Shown: positions 32,963 to 41,996, numbered from the stretch's first letter. The stretch is DNA of 46,295 nt from Rhodospirillales bacterium (GCA_026196105.1 JAPHRK010000048.1:1-46295), one strand, 5' to 3'. The notes: a model not told the origin generated them from the sequence alone. Numbers and translations are program-made.

Positions 32963-33628
32963 ATGCGCATCTTACTAGTCGAAGATGACCCCCTTCTTGG
33001 TAAAGGGATAAGCGCTGGCCTCTCCCAGGCTGGGTTTGCCGTGGACTGGGCAACTGACGGGGATGATGCAGAAACCGCTCTTTCCACAACATCTTACGAC
33101 ACAATCGTCCTTGACCTCGGTTTACCAAAAACGGACGGCTTAACAGTTCTCAAACATCTAAGGTCGTCAAAAAATTCTATTCCTGTCCTTATTTTAACGG
33201 CCCGGGATTCAATTGAGGACAGGGTGACCGGGCTGGATGCGGGAGGCGACGACTATATGGTTAAGCCATTCGATCTTGCCGAGTTGCAGGCGCGTGTTCG
33301 GGCTTTACTGAGAAGATCTAGAGGCACCATTGATCCGACTCTGCACCATGGCCGGGTAACTCTGAATCCCGCCGCACAAATAGTCTGCCTGGACGACAAT
33401 CCGGTCAACCTTTCAGAACGGGAATTCGCAACATTGCAGGAGCTAATGACCAACACCGGTAGGGTACTCTCCAAGACCCAGCTAGAGGACAAACTCTATG
33501 GCTGGGGAAAGGAAATAGAAAGCAACACAATTGAGGTCTACATCCATCATCTTCGACGAAAACTGTACCCCGAATTAATTCGCACCATAAGGGGGGTAGG
33601 ATACGTTATGCCAAAGATTGAACCATGA
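32963..33628 (+). CDS. OmpR/PhoB-family response regulator (QseB-like)
   Basis: 222 aa. The receiver domain has the acidic pair Asp8/Asp9, phospho-acceptor Asp51 (VLDLGLPKTDG) and the LTARD and KPFDLAEL motifs. The C-terminal winged helix shows LSEREFATLQELM, GRVLSKTQLEDKLYGW, NTIEVYIHHLRRKL and the RTIRGVGYVM wing. ATG 32963 (MRILLVEDD) was preferred over an upstream in-frame TTG. It is coupled to the histidine kinase by an ATGA overlap. Targets are not shown; the terminator at 32579 makes it a separate unit. Confidence 0.92.
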   Translation: MRILLVEDDPLLGKGISAGLSQAGFAVDWATDGDDAETALSTTSYDTIVLDLGLPKTDGLTVLKHLRSSKNSIPVLILTARDSIEDRVTGLDAGGDDYMVKPFDLAELQARVRALLRRSRGTIDPTLHHGRVTLNPAAQIVCLDDNPVNLSEREFATLQELMTNTGRVLSKTQLEDKLYGWGKEIESNTIEVYIHHLRRKLYPELIRTIRGVGYVMPKIEP

Positions 33629-34980
33629 ACAATTCACTCCGCCGACGTCTGATGATCATCCTTTGTGGAAGCGTCGTTGCCGCTTGGCTTGCCACAGCCT
33701 TTTTCTCCTACCTGGACACAAAGCGCCAGATTGATCAAATGCTGGACACCAGCCTCATCCAATCTGCGAACCTCCTTCTCGTCCTGCTTAACCAATCGCC
33801 ACCTGGTGAACTTGGGGGAGCGAGGCCAATTGAACTCGGAACGGAAAAACGACAAATGATCGCCTATCGGGTGCTGGCTGGTAACGGAAATCAGGAAATC
33901 AAATCCCCAGGCATGCCCACTTTTTCGCCGGATAACAGGCAACAGGGCTTCGATGACAGAACAAGCAATAACGAGCAGTGGCGTGTTTATGGAATTGAAA
34001 CCGAAAAAGGTTTTTTTATTGAAGTCGCCCAACAACACAAGTTTCGAGCAACTTTCGCCGAAAATGTGGCAACGCATATCTTACATCCTGTTTGGTTCGC
34101 TGTTCCCTTGCTCGCCGTCCTTATCTGGCTCTCTGTCCGCTGGGGATTAATCCCCTTGCAAAAGGCCGCGGAAAACGTCGAAAAACGCTCGGCCAACAAT
34201 CTTGAGCCCTTGAATTCACATGAAGCTCCACTGGAAATTCGGCCACTTCTTAATGCCCTAAACAGTTTATTTGCTCGAATTGGCGTCTTGCTTGGCAGGG
34301 AACGACAATTTACCTCTGATGCCGCACACGAACTACGAACTCCTCTTGCAGCTATCAAAACGCATAGTCAGGTCGCCCGACAAGCCCGAGATCCGGGAGA
34401 ACGTAGCCAGGCCCTCGACAACGTTATTCAGGGAACGGACCGAGCAATTCGCTTGGTCGAGCAGCTTCTCGTTTTAGCTCGGCTCGACCATCAAAGTTTG
34501 TCCGCAACCCAAGAACCAGTGAACTTGACAGAAATCGTCGTAAAAGAGGTCATAAACCAAACACCCACGGCCACTGTAAAACAAGTCGATCTTGGGGTAT
34601 CCGAAGAGGCGGATGAAAAGGCCACCATCACGGGCAATCCCGATCTATTGGATATTCTGATCCGCAACCTTCTGGACAATGCCGTGCGTTACACTCCAGA
34701 GGGGGGGAAAGTAAACGCAAGCGTCAGGCAAAGAGATAATCATGTCTTCCTGCAAATCGCAGACTCTGGCCTCGGCATTCCTGCGGAACGTCGCCAACGA
34801 GTGTTTGACCGTTTCTATCGTATTGAAGGTAGCGCCGAACAAGGCTGCGGACTGGGCTTATCCATTGTTTCAAGGATTGCCGAAATCTACGGTGCGTCGA
34901 TCAAACTAACCGACGGACTTGGCACCTCAGGCCTTACCGTAACAGTTACCTTCCCGCTTCAGTCAACGTCCTCCCATTGA
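33625..34980 (+). CDS. Sensor histidine kinase (QseC/PmrB-like)
   Basis: 451 aa. TM1 at about 10-30, a periplasmic sensor of about 130 residues, TM2 at about 152-172, a short HAMP-like linker, H box with His235 (DAAHELRTPLAAIKTHSQ), N box NLLDNAVRYTPEGG, G1 box DSGLGIPAE, F box FDRFYR and G2 box GCGLGLSI. It phosphorylates the regulator encoded just upstream. The periplasmic loop has no cysteine or recognised ligand fold. Confidence 0.92.
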   Translation: MNNSLRRRLMIILCGSVVAAWLATAFFSYLDTKRQIDQMLDTSLIQSANLLLVLLNQSPPGELGGARPIELGTEKRQMIAYRVLAGNGNQEIKSPGMPTFSPDNRQQGFDDRTSNNEQWRVYGIETEKGFFIEVAQQHKFRATFAENVATHILHPVWFAVPLLAVLIWLSVRWGLIPLQKAAENVEKRSANNLEPLNSHEAPLEIRPLLNALNSLFARIGVLLGRERQFTSDAAHELRTPLAAIKTHSQVARQARDPGERSQALDNVIQGTDRAIRLVEQLLVLARLDHQSLSATQEPVNLTEIVVKEVINQTPTATVKQVDLGVSEEADEKATITGNPDLLDILIRNLLDNAVRYTPEGGKVNASVRQRDNHVFLQIADSGLGIPAERRQRVFDRFYRIEGSAEQGCGLGLSIVSRIAEIYGASIKLTDGLGTSGLTVTVTFPLQSTSSH

Positions 34981-35123
34981 CAAGGGGCTGGTGCCACCCA
35001 CCACAATCACCAGACAATAATTTTCTTAATTACCAATTATAGGGAAGCCAAAACATCGTGACATTTCACCATCCAAAAAAACTGTTTCCGTCGTTTTTAA
35101 TCGCATGAGGCAAGTCGCCTTTT

Positions 35124-35239
35124 GGCTATGAGCTGTAGTGAAGGTTGACCTTTATTCGCTTCCGGACTCAAGAGTAGTGCAGACTTCGAGAGCTTTCTTA
35201 CTGCTTTAGTACGGACTCCGGACCACCTATTTCACGGCC
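35124..35239. repeat. Dispersed ~120-bp repeat, copy 2
   Basis: Same orientation and block order as 31078-31200. The left arm of the inverted repeat reads TCCGGACTC here, one mismatch from perfect, while the right arm CGGACTCCGGACCACC is unchanged. It fills most of the 301-bp gap between the kinase and the decaheme gene. The sequence ACTTCGCTTCGTGACCC just after it (35245-35262) recurs at 28219-28236. Confidence 0.6.
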
Positions 35240-35281
35240 AAAACTTCGCTTCGTGACCCTAAGCTGATATTTAAGAAATTC

Positions 35282-36220
35282 TCAGTCATCATCATCATCA
35301 TCGTGTTTTTTCTTCCTTTTCTTGTACTTCTTGTCAAACGAAGGCACAAATTGGTATGGAGCACCTCGCTTCAAAGATTTCCAGGCTCTTTTAGCTTCAT
35401 CTTCATCGGCACTACGGTGACAGGAAACACAGTTTTCATAATCACGAATACCTTCTTCCAAGTGCTCTTCTTTTATCTTCCAAGGCGTATGCTCATGGCA
35501 CGAGTAACAGGTGTATTCTTTATAGTTCGGAGTTTTATGGCAGGTTGTGCATCTTTCATGGTGCTCATCAAAAACAAAGAATTTGGCGTGATCGAAGCTA
35601 GCTGGCTTCCATTTTTCAGTGCTGTGGCATTGGCCACATTTATCTGATACTTGTCTGTGCAATTTATCAGTGGGCACTTTGCCTTTATGGCATGAGACAC
35701 ATTTCTCAAGTTCAGTCTTCTTCAATAGTTTATGGTCAAAGATTGCTGGTTTCCATTTTTCTGAACTATGGCATTGTGTGCATTTGTCTGAAGCCTGACG
35801 ATGCTTGGCATCTTTTGGCTTTTGGTGACAAGCTACACATTGTTCCCGCGATGATATGTCGAGTAGCTTGTGAGAAAATTTATGTTTAGTTCGATATACG
35901 GCAACACCCTCGTGGTCGCTATGACAAGCGACACAATCTTGACCTAACAATTTCTGATGGAAAGCGACATTGGGTTTTTTGTTAGGCTTAGGGGCTCCCT
36001 TTGTGGTCAATAGACCAATATCAGCAACCTTGTGGCAAGTGATACATTTCTCTGATGATGCTCCAAAAAGAACATCATGGCAGGCAAAGCAATTTGTTTC
36101 AGATGTTCTGTGGTCTTCAATTAACTTTCCAGGGCTAACCATCAAATGAGGGTATATGAATACCAACACAGCAAGAGCCGTGAGGTTAAGGGCGAGAATT
36201 ACTTTGATGATTGGTCTCAT
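35282..36220 (-). CDS. Decaheme cytochrome c, membrane-anchored
   Basis: 312 aa with ten CXXCH sites (CFACH, CITCH, CVACH, CVACH, CTQCH, CVSCH, CGQCH, CTTCH, CYSCH, CVSCH). An N-terminal hydrophobic helix (about 6-28) is an uncleaved anchor or signal peptide. The middle contains two tandem units built on HRQxSDKCxQCHSxEKWKPA and FDH. The C-terminus switches to KKYKKRKKKH then six Asp. It is a multiheme electron wire, probably on the outer face of the inner membrane, fed by the reductase and cytochrome b genes upstream. The ATG at 36220 overlaps the preceding stop (ATGA). Confidence 0.93.
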   Translation of the reverse strand: MRPIIKVILALNLTALAVLVFIYPHLMVSPGKLIEDHRTSETNCFACHDVLFGASSEKCITCHKVADIGLLTTKGAPKPNKKPNVAFHQKLLGQDCVACHSDHEGVAVYRTKHKFSHKLLDISSREQCVACHQKPKDAKHRQASDKCTQCHSSEKWKPAIFDHKLLKKTELEKCVSCHKGKVPTDKLHRQVSDKCGQCHSTEKWKPASFDHAKFFVFDEHHERCTTCHKTPNYKEYTCYSCHEHTPWKIKEEHLEEGIRDYENCVSCHRSADEDEAKRAWKSLKRGAPYQFVPSFDKKYKKRKKKHDDDDDD

Positions 36221-36795
36221 TTCCACCCCCAGAATAAGAAAACACTAACTATATGGCCAATGCTTAGAACGGCGAAAGCATAAGATATTGGGAAATGGGC
36301 AGCGCGCCATTTGGCCATAAGGTCAAAGGTTACGGCATCCCAGAACAGTTCTTTCTCAGTTTCTTCCTTTGAAAGACCGTGCATTCGGTATTTTTCTTGT
36401 TTTCCAGCTATATGTTGCCGTGAACGGGCAAGTAAATACTGACCTATCATGCCACTGATCACATTGACCACCATAGCCCCCAGAGCCAGCCAGGGGAGGA
36501 TCGCATTAAAGTGGACCCCGGCATGGACGAGAATCATCAGGGCTCCCAGCCATGTAAAAATTTCATGCATTTTGAGAAGGACTCGCGGACTTCCAGAGCG
36601 GATGAATTTGCGCTTCCTTAGGGAATAGAAAAGCGACAAAAGAATAAAAATAGTCCCTGGAATACCGAGGTACCGTCCGACCCAGATTAGATCATATAAA
36701 TGGAGGATAAAATCTCCAACGATCGTCGCCGCAATCAGCACGACAAACTGAGTAAGAAAAGGGAGAACTTGGAGGCGCAGTAGTGACTTGTCCAT
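36217..36795 (-). CDS. Cytochrome-b-like integral membrane protein
   Basis: 192 aa with about five TM helices (near 10-30, 40-60, 74-92, 96-116 and 165-185). Histidines in helical segments (LHLYDL, LLKMHEIFTWLG, LVHAGVHFNA, SIGHIVSVF) are candidate b-heme ligands, as in ferric-reductase or cytochrome b561-like proteins. ATG 36795 has GAGG six bases upstream; a GTG at 36807 overlapping the previous stop is the alternative. It sits between the flavin reductase and the decaheme gene and is the likely transmembrane link between them. Confidence 0.75.
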   Translation of the reverse strand: MDKSLLRLQVLPFLTQFVVLIAATIVGDFILHLYDLIWVGRYLGIPGTIFILLSLFYSLRKRKFIRSGSPRVLLKMHEIFTWLGALMILVHAGVHFNAILPWLALGAMVVNVISGMIGQYLLARSRQHIAGKQEKYRMHGLSKEETEKELFWDAVTFDLMAKWRAAHFPISYAFAVLSIGHIVSVFLFWGWK

Positions 36796-36803
36796 AATTG
36801 TCC

Positions 36804-38096
36804 TCACGCTATCAAAGTTAAGTTACGTTTTGGACGGGAGATACAAAGGAGGCAGCTTCCTGGATCAGGATCAAAGTCAGGTTCTTGGGTGTAGTCAATT
36901 TCCCCTGCTTCTATGGTTGTTTGACAGCCTCCACAACCACCAGCCCGACAGCCTGATTCTACTTCCACACCATTTCTTTCAGCAAGTTCCAGTAAAGACC
37001 CTGAGCTCTCGTCCCAGGAAATTGATTTCCCTGATTTGCTAAAGGTTACTGTAATGGGCTCAGCATCAGTTTGCTCGTCAGTGGCGATAGGTTTTCGCGG
37101 CTTCGTCTTGGCGAGCGAAGCAGGCCCAAATGCTTCATAGTGGATGCTTTCATCTGGCACTCCCCATTTTTCAAGAGACGGTACGATGCTCTCCATCATT
37201 TGGCGGGGGCCACAGATATAAAATTGAAACAGTTTCAGGGGAAGGGTCAAGCGCAACAAAGTGATGCCGGCATAGCCTTTATGTTGATAATCGCTCCCAA
37301 AACTATCCTCTGGCAACGGTTTGCTGTAACAGATATAGAGCCGGAAATTTGAATGCTCCTTGGCGAGTGCTTCTAAATGCCGCTTCATGGCATGTTCCGT
37401 GCTGTTTCGCACCCCATAGAACAACCAAATTTCGCGAGAGCTTTTGCTCTGAAGATATGTATTCAGCATGCTCAGCATAGGTGTTATTCCTATTCCTCCG
37501 GCAATCAGAACAGCAGGCTGGTTACTCGCCTCCATAAAAAAGTGTCCTCCTGGAGACCGAACGTCCAGAAAATCTCCTACATCGACATTGTCATGGAAGT
37601 AATTAGACCCTAATCCGGCAGGTAAGTTTGGGGGCTCAGTTGGAGGTACAGACCGCTTAATCGAAACTCGATAATGGTCCAGTCCAGGACGATCAGATAG
37701 AGAATAACAGCGAATAACTTTCTTGAGTTCTTTCGAAACAGGATTCCTAACGGGCAGTTCGAAAGTAAGGAACTGTCCGGGCTTGAAATTAGGTAACGGG
37801 TCGCCATCAGTGGGGACGAGGTGGAAAGAACAAATACTTTGGCTGGCATCCTCATATTCTTTTTTGGCGACCTGGAATTTACGACTCCCTATCCAGGTTG
37901 GTTGTTTATCAGGAATGCTTATTGGTAAGCTCTCTTTGTACACAGGTTCTGCAGCAAGGCGTTGATCAAACCCATAGAGACTTCTTTTTACTTCCTGATA
38001 AACCTGCCAATGACGATAAAATGCAAGCATGCCAAACGTGGTAACTTGGAGGAATGCTGCCGCAAATATAAAAGAAACTAGCTCGAATGAAGTCAT
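36804..38096 (-). CDS. FAD/NAD(P)-dependent reductase with C-terminal 2Fe-2S ferredoxin domain
   Basis: 430 aa. N-terminal TM anchor (about 5-27), then a ferredoxin-reductase module: FAD motif RCYSLSD, substrate segment GQFLTFELP, NAD-binding VLIAGGIGITPMLS and the FYICGPRQMM block. The C-terminal 80 residues are a plant-type 2Fe-2S domain with CRAGGCGGC plus a distal CLLC. The arrangement resembles NqrF or xenobiotic reductases with reversed domain order. It should take electrons from NAD(P)H and pass them to the membrane cytochromes. It is followed at once by the cytochrome-b-like gene. Confidence 0.9.
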   Translation of the reverse strand: MTSFELVSFIFAAAFLQVTTFGMLAFYRHWQVYQEVKRSLYGFDQRLAAEPVYKESLPISIPDKQPTWIGSRKFQVAKKEYEDASQSICSFHLVPTDGDPLPNFKPGQFLTFELPVRNPVSKELKKVIRCYSLSDRPGLDHYRVSIKRSVPPTEPPNLPAGLGSNYFHDNVDVGDFLDVRSPGGHFFMEASNQPAVLIAGGIGITPMLSMLNTYLQSKSSREIWLFYGVRNSTEHAMKRHLEALAKEHSNFRLYICYSKPLPEDSFGSDYQHKGYAGITLLRLTLPLKLFQFYICGPRQMMESIVPSLEKWGVPDESIHYEAFGPASLAKTKPRKPIATDEQTDAEPITVTFSKSGKSISWDESSGSLLELAERNGVEVESGCRAGGCGGCQTTIEAGEIDYTQEPDFDPDPGSCLLCISRPKRNLTLIA

Positions 38097-38150
38097 TTAT
38101 TCTTCCCCCTCATTTTCTGGGATTATTAGTTGCAAGGTAATCTTATAACT

Positions 38151-38735
38151 TTAAGATACTCTTTTCCACAAATTAAACATGGCTGTTATCGACTGATGTC
38201 CAGCTAGTTGGTGAAGAAGCCCAGCTCCTGCATGTAGTGCAAGGTAACCCCACATCAACGGGCCCAAAACTTCATGTATTTCCTTCACATCGTGGAGCCA
38301 GCCGATCATTTTTCCATTTTCAGGGGCATAGAGAAAGATAACCAATCCACTTGCAGCCAAAATTGTCGCAACAATGAGGCCGAGCCCTTGAATTGCTCCG
38401 GCTAAAGGGCTTGGTTCAGAATTGTCAGGTAAGCGGAGCTTTACGAGCCCTTCCCCAAATGTTCGAGCGTCATTCCATACTGCCGTACGCCTTGTTGACG
38501 AGAACCATGGGATCAGTTGAGCCAGAGGAACTTTTCCAGGCCGAACCATTGACCACAGCCAGTGCGTGACAAGTACGCCGAGTAATGTAATTCCCAAAAC
38601 TTCATGGATTTCGAATAAAAAATCACCCGCCCGTCCCGGTTTAGGGTGGGTCATCCCGAGACTGACGATCATCTGCAGGGCAATGCCAAAGGCAAGAAAA
38701 AGATGAAACAGACGGGTTAAACGATCATAATGCAT
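38151..38735 (-). CDS. Cytochrome b561-type membrane protein
   Basis: 194 aa from ATG 38735 (GGAG about eight bases upstream). Four TM helices with paired histidines: MHYDRLTRLFHLFLAFG, EIHEVLGITLLGVLVTHW, a central helix at about 120-140, and EIHEVLGPLMWGYLALHAGAGLLHQ. This is the Ni-Fe hydrogenase-B/b561 fold that shuttles electrons between the quinone pool and c-type cytochromes. It sits 54 bp before the reductase, in the same direction. Confidence 0.88.
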   Translation of the reverse strand: MHYDRLTRLFHLFLAFGIALQMIVSLGMTHPKPGRAGDFLFEIHEVLGITLLGVLVTHWLWSMVRPGKVPLAQLIPWFSSTRRTAVWNDARTFGEGLVKLRLPDNSEPSPLAGAIQGLGLIVATILAASGLVIFLYAPENGKMIGWLHDVKEIHEVLGPLMWGYLALHAGAGLLHQLAGHQSITAMFNLWKRVS

Positions 38736-38810
38736 AGAACTTCTCCAAATATATATTCTCAAATTACTGAAGTAGCGGCTTAGTTACAGCCACTTCAGTT
38801 TGCCCCGGCT

Positions 38811-39344
38811 TTAACGAGTTACAGATTTTTGCCCTGGCTGAATGGTTCCATTCACCGGATCAATGGTGATTTTAGTTTTCATTCCCCGTTCATCGGTCAC
38901 TTTGGCTTGATAAATGCCTCTTTTGGCCTTGATAGAATGAACAACACGATACCCTTTTTGTTCTAGGAGATTTGAAACCTCACCTAAAGAAAGAGATCTA
39001 GGCGGTAGCGCATATTTATCGATACGGGGCTTTCCATCCCTCGTTAAGTTAGTCTTGGGAACCCTTTTCTCTTTAACTGTTACAATCCCCGTTTTCGGGT
39101 CAATCACAATCTTCAAACGAGAGCCATCTTTGTCACGGACAGTCGCCTCATAGAAACCATGCTCGATTTCGACTTTGCGAACATCATTGTATCCAGCTGC
39201 GCTCAATAACTGAACAGCAGAGGCAACAGATAAAGTGACGGGGGCTGTTTGTTTAGGGGCCATATCGGCGGAAAACGCTGAGACGGTAGTAAGGGTTAAG
39301 ATAGTCAAAGATGCGATAGCTGTATTTCGGATAAAGGTTATCAT
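38811..39344 (-). CDS. Secreted protein with two PepSY domains
   Basis: 177 aa; ATG 39344 (GGAGA about eight bases upstream), signal peptide 1-26 (SAFSA). Two PepSY repeats follow, each with an LL..GY..V motif and a GIYQAKV/GFYEATV strand then IDP..G (about 37-90 and 118-172). PepSY proteins often sit next to cytochrome b and two-component genes and may sense or inhibit in the periplasm. It is first in the leftward redox cluster and divergent from a second PepSY gene. Confidence 0.85.
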   Translation of the reverse strand: MITFIRNTAIASLTILTLTTVSAFSADMAPKQTAPVTLSVASAVQLLSAAGYNDVRKVEIEHGFYEATVRDKDGSRLKIVIDPKTGIVTVKEKRVPKTNLTRDGKPRIDKYALPPRSLSLGEVSNLLEQKGYRVVHSIKAKRGIYQAKVTDERGMKTKITIDPVNGTIQPGQKSVTR

Positions 39345-39471
39345 AGGCTTAGTCTCCTGAAAGAAAAATCGGTTAGTTCGAGCGATACCGGCAAACCTTT
39401 TGATAGACTTGCCTTTTCGATCCATGACCAGACCATACACTTTGACACCTGTCCCTACGCTGAAAGCCATT

Positions 39472-39489
39472 TTAAGGTTACGTTCAGGT
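39472..39489. promoter_or_regulatory. Candidate OmpR-family binding site in the divergent promoter region
   Basis: TTAAGGT (39472-39478) and TTCAGGT (39483-39489) form a direct repeat with an 11-bp step, the usual spacing of OmpR/PhoP-type half-sites. It lies between the two divergent PepSY genes, 50 bp before one start and about 130 bp before the other, suited to control by the RR encoded at 39888. Confidence 0.4.
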
Positions 39490-39538
39490 AGAAAGTCGTA
39501 TCTTGCACGGAAACTTTAATAATGGAGCTCAAATCAAA

Positions 39539-39871
39539 ATGCGGAAATTTTTACTGGCGATTTTAGCTACTCTTCCCTTTTTTATTGTAACCGCAGTACA
39601 AGCGGATGATGATCACCGAATTGCCAGAGAAGTTCTGAAAGCTGGAAAAATAGCCCCGCTTGAAACCATTTTAGAGCGGGTCGCTCTCCAATTCCCTGGA
39701 CACATACTCAAAACAGAGCTTGAAAAAGATAGTGATGCTGAAGACGGATGGGCATACGAAATAAAGATATTGCGCGAAGATGGAGTTGTCGTAGAAGTAG
39801 TATATGATGCTAAAAACTTAACCATCCTAGAACTTGAAGAAGGTGGGAAGAAAAAGGTCGATACTAAATGA
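39539..39871 (+). CDS. Small secreted PepSY protein
   Basis: 110 aa; ATG 39539 with GGAG eleven bases upstream. Signal peptide 1-22 (VQA), then one PepSY domain (IAREVLKAGKIAPLETILER, GWAYEIKILREDG, VEVVYDAKN) as in the PhoP/QseB-linked PepSY proteins. It ends 16 bp before the response regulator and is most likely co-transcribed with it, as an accessory sensor or inhibitor for the kinase. Confidence 0.85.
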   Translation: MRKFLLAILATLPFFIVTAVQADDDHRIAREVLKAGKIAPLETILERVALQFPGHILKTELEKDSDAEDGWAYEIKILREDGVVVEVVYDAKNLTILELEEGGKKKVDTK

Positions 39872-39887
39872 CCATTTGGAGCAAGTT

Positions 39888-40556
39888 ATGAGGGTACTTA
39901 TTGTCGAAGATGATCCTGGTATCGCTCGGCAGATTGAAGTAACTTTGCGTGAAGCAGGCTATGCCATCGACTTGGCGTTTGATGGTGAAGAAGGACACTT
40001 CCTAGGTGATACAGAACCCTATGACGTTATCATTCTCGATCTTGGTCTGCCCGGAATAGGGGGGTTGAATGTGCTGGAGCGATGGAGAAACGATGGCCGC
40101 ACTATGCCTGTGCTTATTCTTTCGGCCAGAGATACTTGGCGCGAAAAAGTGACGGGGCTTCGGACGGGTGCCGATGATTATCTTGCCAAGCCTTTTGAGA
40201 TGGATGAACTGATAGCTCGTGTTGAGGCACTTGTACGTCGCGACGCAGGTCACGGAAGCCCAATTCTCAAGTGTGGTGGTGTAAAACTAGATACAACGAG
40301 CCAAAAAGCCTTTCTAGGAAATACCCTGCTAACTCTTACAGCCATGGAATATAGACTTCTCTCTTACCTGATGCATCACCAAGAGAAGGTGATTTCAAAG
40401 ACAGAACTCACAGAGCATATCTATGAATATAATGATGACCGAGACTCAAATATTATTGAAGTGATGATTAGTCGACTACGAAACAAAATTGGCGCGGATT
40501 ACATCAAGACCTATCGTGGTCGCGGCTATCAATTAACGGCTGACGATGACGAGTAG
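39888..40556 (+). CDS. OmpR-family response regulator (PhoP-like)
   Basis: 222 aa. Receiver with Asp8/Asp9, phospho-acceptor Asp51 (IILDLGLPGIGG), LSARDTWREKV and KPFEMDEL; winged helix with LTAMEYRLLSYLMHHQEKVISKTEL-type blocks, SNIIEVMISRLRNKI and YRGRGYQL. ATG 39888 gives the standard start MRVLIVEDD. It overlaps the kinase start by 11 bases. It probably regulates the divergent PepSY/cytochrome cluster. Confidence 0.92.
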   Translation: MRVLIVEDDPGIARQIEVTLREAGYAIDLAFDGEEGHFLGDTEPYDVIILDLGLPGIGGLNVLERWRNDGRTMPVLILSARDTWREKVTGLRTGADDYLAKPFEMDELIARVEALVRRDAGHGSPILKCGGVKLDTTSQKAFLGNTLLTLTAMEYRLLSYLMHHQEKVISKTELTEHIYEYNDDRDSNIIEVMISRLRNKIGADYIKTYRGRGYQLTADDDE

Positions 40557-41886
40557 GGCATCCCTCAGCTTTAGACTCGCTGTGTCTTCAGCGCTGTGGA
40601 TCATCGTGACTTTGGTGGCAACGGGGCTCCTGATAGTATTTTTATTCAAGGGTCATATTGAAAGACGTTTCGATCACCAATTAGTAGATCATCTCGAAGA
40701 ACTCGTTGCTGCTAGCGAAGTTAATATTCATAACAAATCAGTCCTCAACTGGATACCTGCCGACCCTCGTTTCAATCGTCCCCATTCTGGTTGGTATTGG
40801 GAAATCTTGTCAAATAATGAATTTGTCCATCAGTCTAACTCTCTTCTGACAACGCGCCTGCTTCCCTTCTCTGGGGATGGTTCAATAAAAGCATTCTCAC
40901 AAATACAAGGGCCATCTAATCAAGTTCTTCGAATACATTCTCGAATCATAAGACTTCCCAAAAACGCTATTCCCTACGTTTTTTCAGTAGCTGGACCTGT
41001 TTCAGATATCAATAGGGATATTTGGAAGTTTGCTGAAAGCATTGTCATTGTAATGACTATTCTTGCCATTTCACTTATTGGCATTGTTGTCTTACAGATC
41101 CGCTTTGGCCTTAAGCCATTGCGCCGGGTACGAGAAAACCTTTTAGACATCAAATTAGGTAATAAAAATAAATTGCCCACCGACTTTCCATCTGAAATTC
41201 AGCCCCTAGCAACTGATTTAAATGCATTGCTTGAATATCAAGCCGCGTTGCTCAATCGCGCACGTACCCAAGTTGGCAATCTTGCCCATTCCCTTAAGAA
41301 CCCTATGGCTGTTCTTAAAAATGAATTGAAAGAAATACCGGGTGAGAAAGGTTTGGCTATTAGGGCGGAACTCGACACCGCAAGCCAGAGCATTGATCGT
41401 TATCTCCAAAGGGCTCGGATTGCAGGGGCACAAAATGTTCTTGGAGTTCGAGCTGATCTCAAGTCAGTGTCAGAGGATATTATTTTTTCTTTGGACAAGC
41501 TTTATGCAAAGCGGAAACTCGACATTCATCTAGAAAACTTGAACGCTTTAATTCTTCGAGTAGACCCCGAAGACCTTATAGAACTCCTCGGTAATTTGAT
41601 GGACAATGCCTGTAAGTGGGCTACCAGCCAGGTGAAAATTACTGCGACGAGAGTGGAGGATAGAGCCGTTATCATTATTGAAGACGATGGGCTTGGTCTT
41701 CCCGCCGAGAAGTATGAAGAAATCATGAGACGAGGGACACGCTTTGATGAGACCAAGCCTGGCAGTGGCCTAGGCCTTGATATTGTAGCGGAAACGGTTG
41801 AATTGTACGGAGGGGAATTGGCTTTCTCTGCTTCTAAGATGGGTGGCCTGCATGTAAAACTTGTACTTCCTTTGGCTATCGGGTGA
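40546..41886 (+). CDS. Sensor histidine kinase (PhoQ-like)
   Basis: 446 aa. TM1 at about 12-34, a periplasmic sensor (about 35-160, WYWEILSNNEFVHQSNS), TM2 at about 165-187, HAMP-like linker, H box His248 (NLAHSLKNPMAVLKNE), N box NLMDNACKWA, G1 box DDGLGLPAE and G2 box GSGLGLDIVAE. The HSLKNP version of the H box is the PhoQ/HPK3c type. It ends the operon; an IS insertion follows at 41997. Confidence 0.92.
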   Translation: MTSRASLSFRLAVSSALWIIVTLVATGLLIVFLFKGHIERRFDHQLVDHLEELVAASEVNIHNKSVLNWIPADPRFNRPHSGWYWEILSNNEFVHQSNSLLTTRLLPFSGDGSIKAFSQIQGPSNQVLRIHSRIIRLPKNAIPYVFSVAGPVSDINRDIWKFAESIVIVMTILAISLIGIVVLQIRFGLKPLRRVRENLLDIKLGNKNKLPTDFPSEIQPLATDLNALLEYQAALLNRARTQVGNLAHSLKNPMAVLKNELKEIPGEKGLAIRAELDTASQSIDRYLQRARIAGAQNVLGVRADLKSVSEDIIFSLDKLYAKRKLDIHLENLNALILRVDPEDLIELLGNLMDNACKWATSQVKITATRVEDRAVIIIEDDGLGLPAEKYEEIMRRGTRFDETKPGSGLGLDIVAETVELYGGELAFSASKMGGLHVKLVLPLAIG

Positions 41887-41996
41887 AAATTTAAAGGCTT
41901 GCCTAACTAATTAGTGAATTTTGCATCACTGATTATGTTTGAGAATTGAAAGGACAATCATATATTATATATTTCTAATGGGCCGCTTCTGGCTGA

